DNA of 64,000 nucleotides, from positions 124,001-188,000 of the forward strand of contig CAZNAI010000001.1 of assembly GCA_964571235.1 (NCBI GenBank). Direction: 5' to 3'. Below the pieces are notes generated by a model. That model saw nothing but the letters and a program-made list of their open reading frames with translations, did no database searches and was not told the origin of the DNA. Below, one piece after another: positions 1 through 8,337 of the stretch (its first letter is position 1; every line of letters starts with the position of its first letter). The translations under genes were made by a program, and so were the position numbers. Source of the stretch: JACRAV01 sp964571235 (GTDB taxonomy: Bacteria; Zixibacteria; MSB-5A5; GN15; FEB-12).

Positions 1-196
1 CGATTTCCGCGCGGCACTCCGCAGAAACAAGTCGGCGCAGAACCATTTCGACGCATTCTCTTACAGCCACCGCAAAGAGTATGTCGAGTGGATCACCGGC
101 GCCAAAAGAGAGGAAACACGCCGTAGACGAATAGAAACTGCCGTTGCATGGCTGGCCGAGGGGAAATCACAAAATTGGAAGTACATGAAAAAGTAG
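1..196 (+). CDS. YdeI/OmpD-associated (OmdA-type) protein, 3' fragment
   Basis: Only the last 64 residues are inside the window; the frame is open from base 2 to a TAG at 194-196. The piece contains HRKEYVEWITGAKREETRRRR followed by a short helix and GKSQNW, which is the typical C-terminal end of the YdeI/OmpD-associated (OmdA) family, where an HRKEY-W--AK--ETR-RRI pattern is usual. Members are small cytosolic proteins linked by name to bacteriocin protection; their biochemical role is not settled. The gene converges on the chemoreceptor gene, with a bidirectional-looking hairpin between them. The 5' part lies outside the window, so nothing can be said about its start. Confidence 0.7.
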   Translation, partial: DFRAALRRNKSAQNHFDAFSYSHRKEYVEWITGAKREETRRRRIETAVAWLAEGKSQNWKYMKK

Positions 197-234
197 AAAT
201 TGGCAATACCTGAAACCGGTAAGTGAACAATAGA

Positions 235-264
235 AAAGGCGGGAATCAATCGATCCCCGCCTTT
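235..264 (-). terminator. Intrinsic terminator after MCP 1
   Basis: A 9-bp perfect stem (AAAGGCGGG / CCCGCCTTT) with a loop of about 12 bases. Read on the minus strand it is followed by a short T run, so it fits termination of the chemoreceptor operon. It also lies just after the plus-strand fragment and could serve both. The same stem sequence recurs after the second chemoreceptor gene at 4167-4193. Confidence 0.7.
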
Positions 265-290
265 CACGTTTAATCGTGAATAGTCGTGTT

Positions 291-1928
291 TTAGAACGCG
301 GCCATTTCTTCTTTTTCAAGAGGAATGATTTCTTCATACGACTTCTGCACGGAGGCCTTAGGCTTTGCGCCTTTTCCCCGCGAAATCAGCGAATGAAGAT
401 TGGTGTGCAGACTGTGTGCCGACTTGGATTTCGGCGCGGACGATTGCGGTCTTCCGGTAGTGTTGAATTGGCTCGGCGAAACCGTGTGCCCCGACGCATT
501 TCTGCCCTGAACAATCTGATTGAGTTCAATCACGATTGACTGAAGCTGTTGGGCCTGGGCCGCGAGTTCCTGACTGGCCGAACTCGACTCCTCGGCATTG
601 GCCGCGGTCTGCTGGGTGACTTGGTTCATCTGCATGACCGCTGAGTTGATTTGCCCGACGCCCTGCGTTTGTTCATCGCTGGCCGCACTCACTTCGTTGA
701 CCAAACTCGATACTTTCTTGATGCTGGAAGTGATCTCACTCAGGATCATGGTAAATTCTTCGGTGGCCCGCACGCCGTTGTCGGCGTTCTTCTGTGAGCC
801 TTCGATTAGAGCAGAAGTATTCTTTGCCGCCTCGGCCGACCGTTGGGCCAGATTGCGCACTTCTTCGGCAACGACCGCGAATCCTTTGCCGGCTTCACCG
901 GCGCGAGCCGCCTCGACTGCCGCGTTTAAGGCCAGCAGATTCGTCTGGAACGCAATCTCATCAATGACTTTGATGATCTTGGCGGTTTCGTCAGACGACC
1001 GCTTGATATCCTGCATCGCCTGGGCCATACCGGACATGGCGGCTGATCCCCGGTCGGCGGCGCTCGTCGCCGTAGTGGCGAGAATATTGGCTTGTCTTGC
1101 GTTGTCGGCGTTCTGCTTGGTCATACTCGACATTTCTTCAAGTGAAGATGATGTTTCCTCAAGTGACGAAGCCTGTTCAGTCGCGCCCTCGGCCAATGAC
1201 TGACTCGAACTGGCTACCTGCTCGGAAGCCGAACCGATTTGTTGCGACCCCTGAGACAGACTATTGATGGCAACATCTATCGGCCGCATGATCGATCGGG
1301 CCATCATAAAGGACAAGAACAGCCCTAGAGCCACGATAACCGCAACTATGCCCAACAGGGTATACAGAAAAGCATCCATTTCAGCATGAAGGTCATCTAC
1401 GTAAATCCCAGAACCGATAACCCATCCCCATTCGGCGAAATACTTCACATAAGAAATTTTGGGCACGGGAACCGAGGAACCCGCCTTTGGCCACATGTAG
1501 TCGATGGCGCCCGCTCCCTTGGTTCGGGCGATATTTGCAAACTCGACAAATATCTGCTTTCCATTCGGATCGGCCATTTGAGACACGTTGGTGTTGTCCA
1601 ATTCCGGCTTCATTGGATGCATGATCATGCGCGGTTCAAGGTCATTGATCCAGAAATACTCGCTCTGGTCGTAGCGCATATTCTTGATAACGACCATCGC
1701 CTGCTTCTTGGCTTCCTCGGTGGTCATAGAGCCGGACTTTGCGAGCTTGGCGTAAGTGTCCAAAACACTGCAAGCCGACTCAACGAGGTGTTGAGTCTTC
1801 TGATACTTGGCATCGTACATCTTGGTATTGAACTTTGGAAAAATCCAGGCCAATACAAGAACGAAGGCCAGTACGATACTGATACCGAGCATCAGTATGC
1901 GTGTTGACAGTTTGAAATTGGTAAGCAT
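291..1928 (-). CDS. Methyl-accepting chemotaxis protein with sCache_2 sensor (MCP 1)
   Basis: Predicted 545-residue transmembrane chemoreceptor. A first membrane segment (about residues 10-30) is followed by a periplasmic single Cache_2 sensor with the usual YDQSEYFWIND, HPMKPELD and WGWVIGSGIYVDD signatures, a second membrane segment near residue 200, a weak HAMP-like link and a long coiled-coil signalling domain with the hairpin tip EIAFQTNLLALNAAVEAARAG. Cache_2 sensors usually bind small organic ligands; the ligand here is unknown. The protein ends in EEIIPLEKEEMAAF, shared with MCP 2. I chose the ATG at 1926-1928 because AGGGGA lies upstream; an upstream in-frame start would run into the porin gene. 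Last gene of a cheW-porin-MCP module. Confidence 0.93.
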   Translation of the reverse strand: MLTNFKLSTRILMLGISIVLAFVLVLAWIFPKFNTKMYDAKYQKTQHLVESACSVLDTYAKLAKSGSMTTEEAKKQAMVVIKNMRYDQSEYFWINDLEPRMIMHPMKPELDNTNVSQMADPNGKQIFVEFANIARTKGAGAIDYMWPKAGSSVPVPKISYVKYFAEWGWVIGSGIYVDDLHAEMDAFLYTLLGIVAVIVALGLFLSFMMARSIMRPIDVAINSLSQGSQQIGSASEQVASSSQSLAEGATEQASSLEETSSSLEEMSSMTKQNADNARQANILATTATSAADRGSAAMSGMAQAMQDIKRSSDETAKIIKVIDEIAFQTNLLALNAAVEAARAGEAGKGFAVVAEEVRNLAQRSAEAAKNTSALIEGSQKNADNGVRATEEFTMILSEITSSIKKVSSLVNEVSAASDEQTQGVGQINSAVMQMNQVTQQTAANAEESSSASQELAAQAQQLQSIVIELNQIVQGRNASGHTVSPSQFNTTGRPQSSAPKSKSAHSLHTNLHSLISRGKGAKPKASVQKSYEEIIPLEKEEMAAF

Positions 1929-1978
1929 AGTTACCGTCCCCTTCACTTCATATTCGTTAACACGTTTTCTTTGCCTAA

Positions 1979-3160
1979 TCAAAAGGTCAGGATGATCGAC
2001 GACTGCACGCGAACATCTTTTACTGTTTCACTGCCTTTATAAGCGGTGCGCCACTCGGACAACTCAAGTCCAAGCGTTGTTTGCGGGATCAATTCATATC
2101 TCACGTTGCCGTAAACACAGGCATTGCGGGATCGCCCGGAAGCAAAGGTCTCATCGTACGGATTGTCCACGCCATAGCCGCTGGAAAGCTGAACTTTGCT
2201 GGCCGGCTTAACCCACCCGGATACCCAGCCACCGTTTGACTTAAGACCGTCGACTTCGCTACTGCGCAGAATTCCACCGAAGTAACTTCCCATGTTATTG
2301 CCGGAATAGTACTCGGTGGAAAAGCCGTAAGTAGGCTTTGGAGCTATGGAAAGATGGGTCGAAAATGCGCTGGCGTGATACTTTTCAGTGCGGCCCTGAT
2401 TTGTCTCGGCTTTCAGCGTTCCCCAAAGTGTGGAGACGCCGGCACGAATGGAGCCACCGGAAGCAAGTGTATGCTTGTAGTCGAGCAGGCCCTGGAGCGT
2501 GGGAATACCAGCGTCGGTACCGTCATCCACACCGTCGGCTGTTTCGCCCAGCGCGAGTGAAAATGTGGGCGTGAGGTCGCTGGAGATTGTACGGAAAAAA
2601 CCGCCGGCCAGCGCAATATCCGTTTTCGCCCCGGACTTGAAATTGTACCAGAGACTTACTTGAGGGCGGCGATAGCCAATGTTTCCGACTCCCCAGAGAA
2701 CCGAGTAATTCAGTGTGGAAGGATTGAGCGGTGAAATCAGATCCCAGCTTTGCCCGGCCAGCATCTTGATGTGTCCGGACTCAATAGTTACAAACGCGTG
2801 GCGCAGTTGTAGCATCGCTTTGTTCTCTGCTATTGTGCTACCGGTGACGCTGGCGAACAGATCGAACTCAAGTTTGCCACCGACTTTAACGTTGTTGTAC
2901 CCGTTTCCGGTTAGATTCAGTCCGAAACGCGTTTCGTTGGCGGTCATGTTGAATTGAGCGTCACTTCCGACATGCGTTTTCGGTTGAACCCACATGACAA
3001 AATTGCCGTGGCTGGTCAGATTCTGATCGTAAGCGCCGTCCAACTTGAAATAACCGTACCACTTCAAATCAAAGGTCGGCTTGTCACCCGCGATAAGACT
3101 CCCGCTTAAGAGGCTCAATAGAGCGGTAGCGAGAATGAGTACTTTGCTTCCGGTTTTCAT
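1979..3160 (-). CDS. DcaP-like outer-membrane porin
   Basis: A 393-residue protein with an N-terminal signal peptide (MKTGSKVLILATALLSLLSG, likely cleaved near IAGDK) followed by alternating hydrophobic/polar strands and a terminal Phe (SSIILTF), the hallmark of a protein inserted in the outer membrane by BAM. The stretch AFVTIESGHIKMLAGQSWDL and following YRRPQVSLW resemble DcaP-type trimeric porins. It may take up the compound sensed by the neighbouring chemoreceptor, but this is inference from position. It sits 17 bases after cheW and 50 bases before MCP 1 on the same strand, so co-transcription is likely. Confidence 0.72.
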   Translation of the reverse strand: MKTGSKVLILATALLSLLSGSLIAGDKPTFDLKWYGYFKLDGAYDQNLTSHGNFVMWVQPKTHVGSDAQFNMTANETRFGLNLTGNGYNNVKVGGKLEFDLFASVTGSTIAENKAMLQLRHAFVTIESGHIKMLAGQSWDLISPLNPSTLNYSVLWGVGNIGYRRPQVSLWYNFKSGAKTDIALAGGFFRTISSDLTPTFSLALGETADGVDDGTDAGIPTLQGLLDYKHTLASGGSIRAGVSTLWGTLKAETNQGRTEKYHASAFSTHLSIAPKPTYGFSTEYYSGNNMGSYFGGILRSSEVDGLKSNGGWVSGWVKPASKVQLSSGYGVDNPYDETFASGRSRNACVYGNVRYELIPQTTLGLELSEWRTAYKGSETVKDVRVQSSIILTF

Positions 3161-3177
3161 TTGCTTTATCCTCTCTT

Positions 3178-3765
3178 CTACTTTGTAGTCGTTGCCAATT
3201 CAAGACCGTTCTCCGCCGGGATTTGATTGGAGACCGTTAGTCCTTCGTGCATGGCCTCTGATATTGTCCCGATTGAACCGCAGGAAATTACCTTATCGAT
3301 ATCAAGCAGGATTTTGACTCCCCCTTTGACCTTTCCAATACCCAAAACAAAATTGTCTTCCGGGTTGCCACCCATGGCGGGTGAGTCCTGAATTTCATCG
3401 CCCTTTATATCGAGGACCTCGGAAACGGCATCCACAAGGATTCCGATGAGCCGCGCGGAGTCACCTGATGCCAGTTCAACGACAATGATACAGGTCTCCT
3501 CGCTGTCGGCCACTAGCTCCATTCCGAAGCGTGCGCGAAGTTCGATAACTGGAATGATCCGACCCCTCAAATTGACGATCCCCCGCATGTACGCAGGAGC
3601 TTCGGGCATTCTGGTAATCGACAACAAACCGATTATTTCCCGAACCTTGAGGATGGGAATTCCATGTTCTTCCGCGCCCAACCGGAAAGTGAGATACTTT
3701 CCGGATCGTGATGGCGCGTGCTGGATTTTTGACTGTGCCGTGCGCGTGGCAGTCGGCATGTTCAT
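3178..3765 (-). CDS. cheW: CheW-type chemotaxis coupling protein (copy 1)
   Basis: A 195-residue CheW protein: after a variable 22-residue N terminus it has YLTFRLGAEEHGIPILKVREI, MRGIVNLRGRIIPVIELR and the C-terminal VLGIGKVKGGVKILLDIDKV, all standard CheW signatures. CheW bridges chemoreceptor tips to the CheA kinase on the cytosolic side of the inner membrane. No CheA, CheY, CheB or CheR is in the window, so this protein must act with components coded elsewhere. The start ATG (3763-3765) has AGGAGG six bases upstream. It is first in the cheW-porin-MCP module and is clearly paralogous to the CheW at 7170-7736. Confidence 0.93.
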   Translation of the reverse strand: MNMPTATRTAQSKIQHAPSRSGKYLTFRLGAEEHGIPILKVREIIGLLSITRMPEAPAYMRGIVNLRGRIIPVIELRARFGMELVADSEETCIIVVELASGDSARLIGILVDAVSEVLDIKGDEIQDSPAMGGNPEDNFVLGIGKVKGGVKILLDIDKVISCGSIGTISEAMHEGLTVSNQIPAENGLELATTTK

Positions 3766-3796
3766 AGTTCCCTCCTATCCAAACAGAAACCACACT

Positions 3797-3826
3797 ATTG
3801 TAACTGAATTGATCTACTTTTGTCGA
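3797..3826 (-). promoter_or_regulatory. Probable sigma70-like promoter of cheW-porin-MCP module 1
   Basis: On the minus strand TCGACA (3821-3826) and TACAAT (3797-3802) are separated by 18 bases, each matching the consensus at five of six positions. Start of transcription would be near 3790, leaving a short leader before AGGAGG and the cheW ATG. Spacing and match are good but not unique, so this is a prediction. Confidence 0.4.
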
Positions 3827-4166
3827 TTTTCGACCTGAGACGCTTTTTATTTAGTAGATAAAGTGCGCCATTTGTCTACTTTAGAGTACAGTATTGCCGC
3901 AATTAATTGAAACGCAATGGAATGCATGTGGTTGCGCAATAATGAGACAAAATTGCTCCAGTGTGCCGACGCGAGATCGATAGCAGAAACAGCAGTTTCC
4001 CATCGTTTTACCCCTTAAGGTAGTGAAGGAGTTGCCGTGAAGCTCGATCCAACTCTCACTTGATACGGCCCATTATGGGAAGGAGGGTTGCAGACAGACG
4101 GCAAGTGAATCATCACTGACGCAGTGTTGCCAATGATGGTATTACTCCACAAGCAGAGCATAAAAA

Positions 4167-4193
4167 AGGCGGGAATCAGCCGATTCCCGCCTT
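4167..4193 (-). terminator. Intrinsic terminator after MCP 2
   Basis: A perfect 12-bp stem (AAGGCGGGAATC / GATTCCCGCCTT) with a four-base loop, followed on the minus strand by six T residues. It lies 27 bases after the MCP 2 stop codon. The core stem AAGGCGGG is shared with the hairpin after MCP 1, consistent with duplication of the whole module. Confidence 0.88.
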
Positions 4194-4220
4194 GGGCGTT
4201 TCAACGTGAATTGATGCGTC

Positions 4221-5864
4221 TCAAAAAGCCGCCATTTCTTCTTTCTCCAGCGGAATAATCTCTTCATACGCCTTACGGGTCGAGGCCTTTGACTTTTGGT
4301 CCTTTGCCCGATTCGCAATCAGATGAAGATTTGAGTGAGCGGTGTGGCTCGGCTGAGACTTGAGAGTAACCGGGTGATGCTTAGTAGTCGGCTTGCCATG
4401 TGTTGACGACATCGTTTGCTGAACAGCACTCGATCCCTGTACGATCTGATTAAGTTCAATCACGATCGACTGCATCTGTTGGGCCTGGGCCGCGAGTTCC
4501 TGACTGGCTGAGCTTGACTCCTCGGCATTAGCCGCAGTCTGCTGAGTGACTTGGTTCATCTGCATGACCGCTGAGTTGATTTGGCCGACGCCCTGAGTTT
4601 GTTCATCGCTGGCCGCACTCACTTCGTTGACCAAACTCGATACTTTCTTGATACTGGAAGTGATCTCACTCAGGATCACGGTGAACTCTTCGGTGGCACG
4701 CACGCCGTTGTCGGCGTTCTTCTGAGAACCCTCGATCAGCGCGGAGGTGTTCTTCGCCGCTTCGGCCGACCGCTGAGCCAGATTGCGCACTTCTTCGGCA
4801 ACTACTGCGAATCCTTTGCCGGCTTCCCCGGCGCGAGCCGCTTCAACAGCGGCGTTTAGGGCAAGCAGATTCGTCTGGAACGCAATCTCGTCAATGACTT
4901 TGATGATCTTCGCCGTTTCATCAGATGATCGCTTGATTTCCTGCATTGCCTGGGCCATACCGGACATGGCGGCCGCGCCTTTGTCGGCGGCACTGCTGGC
5001 GCCTTCGGCCAATATATTTGCCTGCTTGGCGTTGTCGGCATTCTGTCGGGTCATACTCGACATTTCCTCAAGTGAAGATGATGTCTCCTCAAGCGACGAG
5101 GCCTGCTCGGTGGCGCCCTCGGCCAACGACTGGCTCGAACTGGCTACCTGTTCGGAAGCCGAACCAACTTGTTCTGCGCCGGTGCGAAGCGACTCTACTG
5201 CGGCTCCGATTGGTTTGGTGATAGAACGAGTTATCGTAAACGCGAGGAACGAACCAAACAATATCGCCAGTATGGTGCTGATGATCATGGTCCAGGTCAG
5301 ACTGTCGGCGCGAGAGACTATCGCGGCCATATTATTTGTCAATTCAGTCTGTTGCGAGTTCACAAATGGGTCCAGGCGCTTACTGAGCTCTTCGGCCGCT
5401 TTGTCAAAATCCGGCATCAAGGGGTTACCGCCTTCGGGCCCTCGATCGATGTATGCCTGAGCCAGTTTCCGCCCCATGGCATGGAAATTCTGCAGGCTCG
5501 CCTCGATGTCGTGAACAACGCGCAAGTTCTCCTGGTCGTTCTCCTTGGTATACATCTCCTCAAATCGCTTGAGATTAGCCTCAAACGATTTTTTGGCCGC
5601 TTCGGCAAGAGCGAGACCGTCGTCCAGACCATCTTTGCCACGGGTGGCAGAGATGTCTTCAATCTTTTCCTGCATGATCCGAACGTCCATCTGCAGATCG
5701 ACACCTAGATCGGCGTAAATCGCGCTTTCGTCTTTTGTTTGAGTAGCGACACTTGACGTCGCTCGTGACAGTAGCACCGTGGTGGTCGCGAGGATCACCA
5801 TGATTGCCAGTAGAGCCGAGAAACCAAGAATCAGTCTGGTTCCTAATTTCATGTTCTTAAGCAT
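4221..5864 (-). CDS. Methyl-accepting chemotaxis protein with helical periplasmic sensor (MCP 2)
   Basis: A 547-residue chemoreceptor. Residues about 10-30 form a first membrane segment, followed by a roughly 150-residue helical periplasmic region (4-helix-bundle or HBM-like, not Cache), a second membrane segment near residue 195 (MIISTILAILFGSFLAF), then a HAMP-like link and a signalling domain nearly identical to that of MCP 1. The tip EIAFQTNLLALNAAVEAARAG and the tail EEIIPLEKEEMAAF are the same in both. Start ATG at 5862-5864 has AGGAGG five bases upstream. It closes the second cheW-porin-MCP module; the sensor differs while the output is conserved, so the two receptors likely read different signals into the same kinase. 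Confidence 0.93.
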   Translation of the reverse strand: MLKNMKLGTRLILGFSALLAIMVILATTTVLLSRATSSVATQTKDESAIYADLGVDLQMDVRIMQEKIEDISATRGKDGLDDGLALAEAAKKSFEANLKRFEEMYTKENDQENLRVVHDIEASLQNFHAMGRKLAQAYIDRGPEGGNPLMPDFDKAAEELSKRLDPFVNSQQTELTNNMAAIVSRADSLTWTMIISTILAILFGSFLAFTITRSITKPIGAAVESLRTGAEQVGSASEQVASSSQSLAEGATEQASSLEETSSSLEEMSSMTRQNADNAKQANILAEGASSAADKGAAAMSGMAQAMQEIKRSSDETAKIIKVIDEIAFQTNLLALNAAVEAARAGEAGKGFAVVAEEVRNLAQRSAEAAKNTSALIEGSQKNADNGVRATEEFTVILSEITSSIKKVSSLVNEVSAASDEQTQGVGQINSAVMQMNQVTQQTAANAEESSSASQELAAQAQQMQSIVIELNQIVQGSSAVQQTMSSTHGKPTTKHHPVTLKSQPSHTAHSNLHLIANRAKDQKSKASTRKAYEEIIPLEKEEMAAF

Positions 5865-5928
5865 TTCATCCTCCTAAAGTACGTATCAATCGTCAACACA
5901 TTATTCGTTCATCATTGGTCGGGGTGCC

Positions 5929-7131
5929 TCAAAAGCCGGCAACCACCTGCATAGTCGTTTTATTCTCATTGTTATGATCGGCAAGTTTGGTCTCAAGCCG
6001 CAGTTCCACATTCTCGGCGACCGCGTATCCAGCGCCTACTGTGTATCCCTTGATTCGCTCGTATCCTTCGGCTTTAAAAGAGTCATACCGCGCGGTTACG
6101 AAAATCTTCCCCGCCGTGTATGTCGGCTGTATATAGTAACCGGAGTTATCGGATTGCAGTATCGACCGGCTGATTGAGTGAGAAATGTACTCCGATCTGA
6201 TTTCGAACTCGGAAATCTCAAGAGTAATGTCAGCGCCGGCCATAATCATATCGTCTTTGCCCGCGCTGTTGTAACCGACAGCGGCCGAGCCGCCGATTTC
6301 CAGGCCCGCGAAAGGAACAAGTCCGAGCCGGGCACCAAAGGCATTTGCCGGCGCAGGGACAGTGCTATCACCCAAACCGGTTATCAGGTTTATGACATCT
6401 TGCTGGACTTCTTCAGCCGGTTCGAAACCGTTGACTATGTACGCGCTGAAGTTGCCAACAGCATTTTCAAGATCAAATTGAACGCCCACGTCAGCCCATC
6501 CTTGGTGTGTCAGTTGCACCACTATTGGAGCAGTAGCCAATTTTCGGCAGAGCGCATTGTTGTGGCGACAGTCGAGACCAAAGGCGGGGTTGAACAGACC
6601 GGCTGTCAGCGACACATTGGTGAGCACTCCGTTGGGCGCGGTGTACAGACCAAAAGAGGCCGTTGCCCAAGTCAATTCCATCGATCGTGTCTCGGGCTGG
6701 AGCGTGATTGAACTGGACAGCTCTATCTTATCGGATAGTGTCGCTCCCAGATCAACTTCAGCTTCAAGGATTGACAACTCGGAATGATCTTCTCCAGAGT
6801 TGTTGTAGTGCCCAATTACATCCAAAAACCCCGACGCGGTAACAACTGTGCCTTGCGCGGCTGGAGTTGACTGGACCACCTTGACCGGGTCGGATGGTGC
6901 AGTGGGCTGTTTCGGAACTTCGCCCAAGTCGGCCAAGGTGGCTGGGCCGGGCGTTACGGCTTGAACCGAATCGAAAAGCGGAGTCGTTGATTTCGTGATT
7001 GTCGAATTTGCCGTGTCGGACGACGGCGCATTCTGCTCGGCCGTGTGGGCGGCGCCTGCCAGACAGAGCAGAGAACATATTACCGTCACCGCGGCCCGTG
7101 AGTTTCTTGGGGCATTGAATATTCTTTGCAT
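5929..7131 (-). CDS. Exported porin-like outer-membrane protein
   Basis: About 400 residues. The N terminus has basic residues followed by AVTVICSLLCLAGAAHTA, a signal peptide with a likely AHA/HTA cleavage region. A 60-residue Ser/Thr/Pro-rich linker follows, then a barrel-like domain of alternating strands from ASGFLDVIGHY to the terminal Phe (MQVVAGF). I do not recognise the exact family; the strand pattern and terminal Phe support a porin or other beta-barrel. I chose the ATG at 7129-7131, preceded by AAGGA; a GTG 42 bases upstream is in frame but lacks a ribosome site. Middle gene of module 2, in the same position as the DcaP-like porin in module 1. Confidence 0.68.
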   Translation of the reverse strand: MQRIFNAPRNSRAAVTVICSLLCLAGAAHTAEQNAPSSDTANSTITKSTTPLFDSVQAVTPGPATLADLGEVPKQPTAPSDPVKVVQSTPAAQGTVVTASGFLDVIGHYNNSGEDHSELSILEAEVDLGATLSDKIELSSSITLQPETRSMELTWATASFGLYTAPNGVLTNVSLTAGLFNPAFGLDCRHNNALCRKLATAPIVVQLTHQGWADVGVQFDLENAVGNFSAYIVNGFEPAEEVQQDVINLITGLGDSTVPAPANAFGARLGLVPFAGLEIGGSAAVGYNSAGKDDMIMAGADITLEISEFEIRSEYISHSISRSILQSDNSGYYIQPTYTAGKIFVTARYDSFKAEGYERIKGYTVGAGYAVAENVELRLETKLADHNNENKTTMQVVAGF

Positions 7132-7169
7132 AATTCTATCCTTGGTTCTTACCTGTTCTCCAGTGACTA

Positions 7170-7736
7170 TCACTTGAGACCTGTTGACATATCTAATTGG
7201 TGCTCAGCTACCACCGCTTCGATTTCTGCCGTCGTTGGCGGCAGGTCGGACCCGCTTAGTAGTCGTTCGATATCGAGGAGGATTTTCACCCCACCTTTGA
7301 CCTTGCCAATGCCCAGCACAAAGTCGCAGGTGTTAGATTGGCCAAGAGACGGCGAGTCCTGAATTTCGTCGGCTTTTATTTCGAGGACTTCCGAGACCCC
7401 GTCAACTAAGACGCCCATGAGTTGAGCTCTGTCGCCCGATGACAGATCAACGACTATAATGCAAGTTTCCTCGCTGTCGGCCACTGTTTCCATACCGAAC
7501 CGCGATCGTAGCTCCACGACTGGGATGACTTTCCCTCTGAGATTAATTATCCCCCGCATATAGCTGGGAGCCTCGGGCATTTTGGTTATCGGAAGAAGTC
7601 CGATGATTTCCCGGACTTTCAGGATCGGAATACCGTATTCTTCGGCGGCGAGGCCGAAAGTCAAGTACTTGCCGGCACGGGACTGCCCGTTCACGGTTGG
7701 TCCTTGAGCGGCGTGCGCGGCGATCGGTGCGTTCAT
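7170..7736 (-). CDS. cheW: CheW-type chemotaxis coupling protein (copy 2)
   Basis: A 188-residue CheW with YLTFGLAAEEYGIPILKVRE, YMRGIINLRGKVIPVVELR and FVLGIGKVKGGVKILLDIE. It is closely related to the CheW at 3178-3765, including a 20-residue variable N terminus and the DEIQDSP segment. The reading frame is open further upstream, but the ATG at 7734-7736 has AGGAGG directly before it and starts where homology to the paralogue starts. First gene of the second cheW-porin-MCP module; it stops 38 bases before the porin ATG. Confidence 0.93.
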   Translation of the reverse strand: MNAPIAAHAAQGPTVNGQSRAGKYLTFGLAAEEYGIPILKVREIIGLLPITKMPEAPSYMRGIINLRGKVIPVVELRSRFGMETVADSEETCIIVVDLSSGDRAQLMGVLVDGVSEVLEIKADEIQDSPSLGQSNTCDFVLGIGKVKGGVKILLDIERLLSGSDLPPTTAEIEAVVAEHQLDMSTGLK

Positions 7737-8337
7737 GAATCCCTCCTGTTCAAACAGAACAATGACATCATCTTTTCCTGACTTACTTCCGTTAATAATC
7801 GACAACTGACTCATCCTTATAAGGGGCAATAGCGCGTAGCGTATCCTTTTTTCAGTCCGAATGTGCTCCATCCAATTTGGGGATAACAGGTTGAGTGAAC
7901 CTGTGCAATTGTCCGACAGATTCTCAAATCAGGCGATTTGCCAAGTGGAGAACAACGGCAGTTTTTGTCTTTTGAAACCCTATGCGGCGGAGAAAATAGT
8001 TGACGAAAAACCAATTCTATACCTTATTACGTACCGAATAGTATATCAGAGTCTTCAAACTTCCTGAAAGGAGGCGCATACAAGATGACTGCCGTTCAAA
8101 ACATATCTGTCGCTGTGGTGCGCCTCGCCCGCATTTCCGCCTGACCCTGTCGGGCCTCTCCTCTAATCTATTTTAGGCGCGTGACCGGCTAAAAAGTCGG
8201 GGCGGTTTGCCGTTTATAGGGCGCACTTCACTTTAGCGACTGCAGAACAATTCACCTACCCGGATCAAACTGGTCACGGGGATTATGAATCGCAACAGCC
8301 AGCTCTATGGCTGTTGCACAATTGAGAGTATGCTGAA
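7737..8337. other. Divergent intergenic region between cheW 2 and rsgA
   Basis: About 600 bases. It must contain the promoter of the minus-strand chemotaxis module and one for rsgA. Apart from a possible 19-codon leader ORF at 8085-8144 I see no gene, no clear RNA fold and no repeat shared with the rest of the window. Confidence 0.5.
8085..8144 (+). CDS. Possible 19-residue leader peptide upstream of rsgA
   Basis: A short frame, ATG at 8085 to TGA at 8142-8144, encoding MTAVQNISVAVVRLARISA. It is preceded by AAGGAGG about ten bases upstream, much stronger than the ribosome site of the rsgA gene itself. It is followed by about 190 non-coding bases. The peptide has no recognisable function. 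It could be a leader peptide or chance; only the strong ribosome site argues for it. Confidence 0.25.
   Translation: MTAVQNISVAVVRLARISA

Larger units (their letters stand above)
3766..4220. other. Intergenic region between the two chemoreceptor modules
   Basis: 455 bases with no convincing gene. The left edge holds the probable promoter of the first module (3797-3826) and the right edge the terminator of the second module (4167-4193). The middle is relatively AT-rich and contains no repeat or RNA that I recognise. Confidence 0.6.

Noticed and set aside
598..1203. Long plus-strand frames opposite the chemoreceptor genes (also 4783-5460)
   Set aside because: They mirror the codon pattern of the MCP coiled coil on the other strand; both copies occur only because the MCP parts are duplicated. 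No start signal.
3840..4160. Sigma54-type promoter (GG-N10-GC) upstream of the chemotaxis module
   Set aside because: The closest match has the two boxes one base too close.
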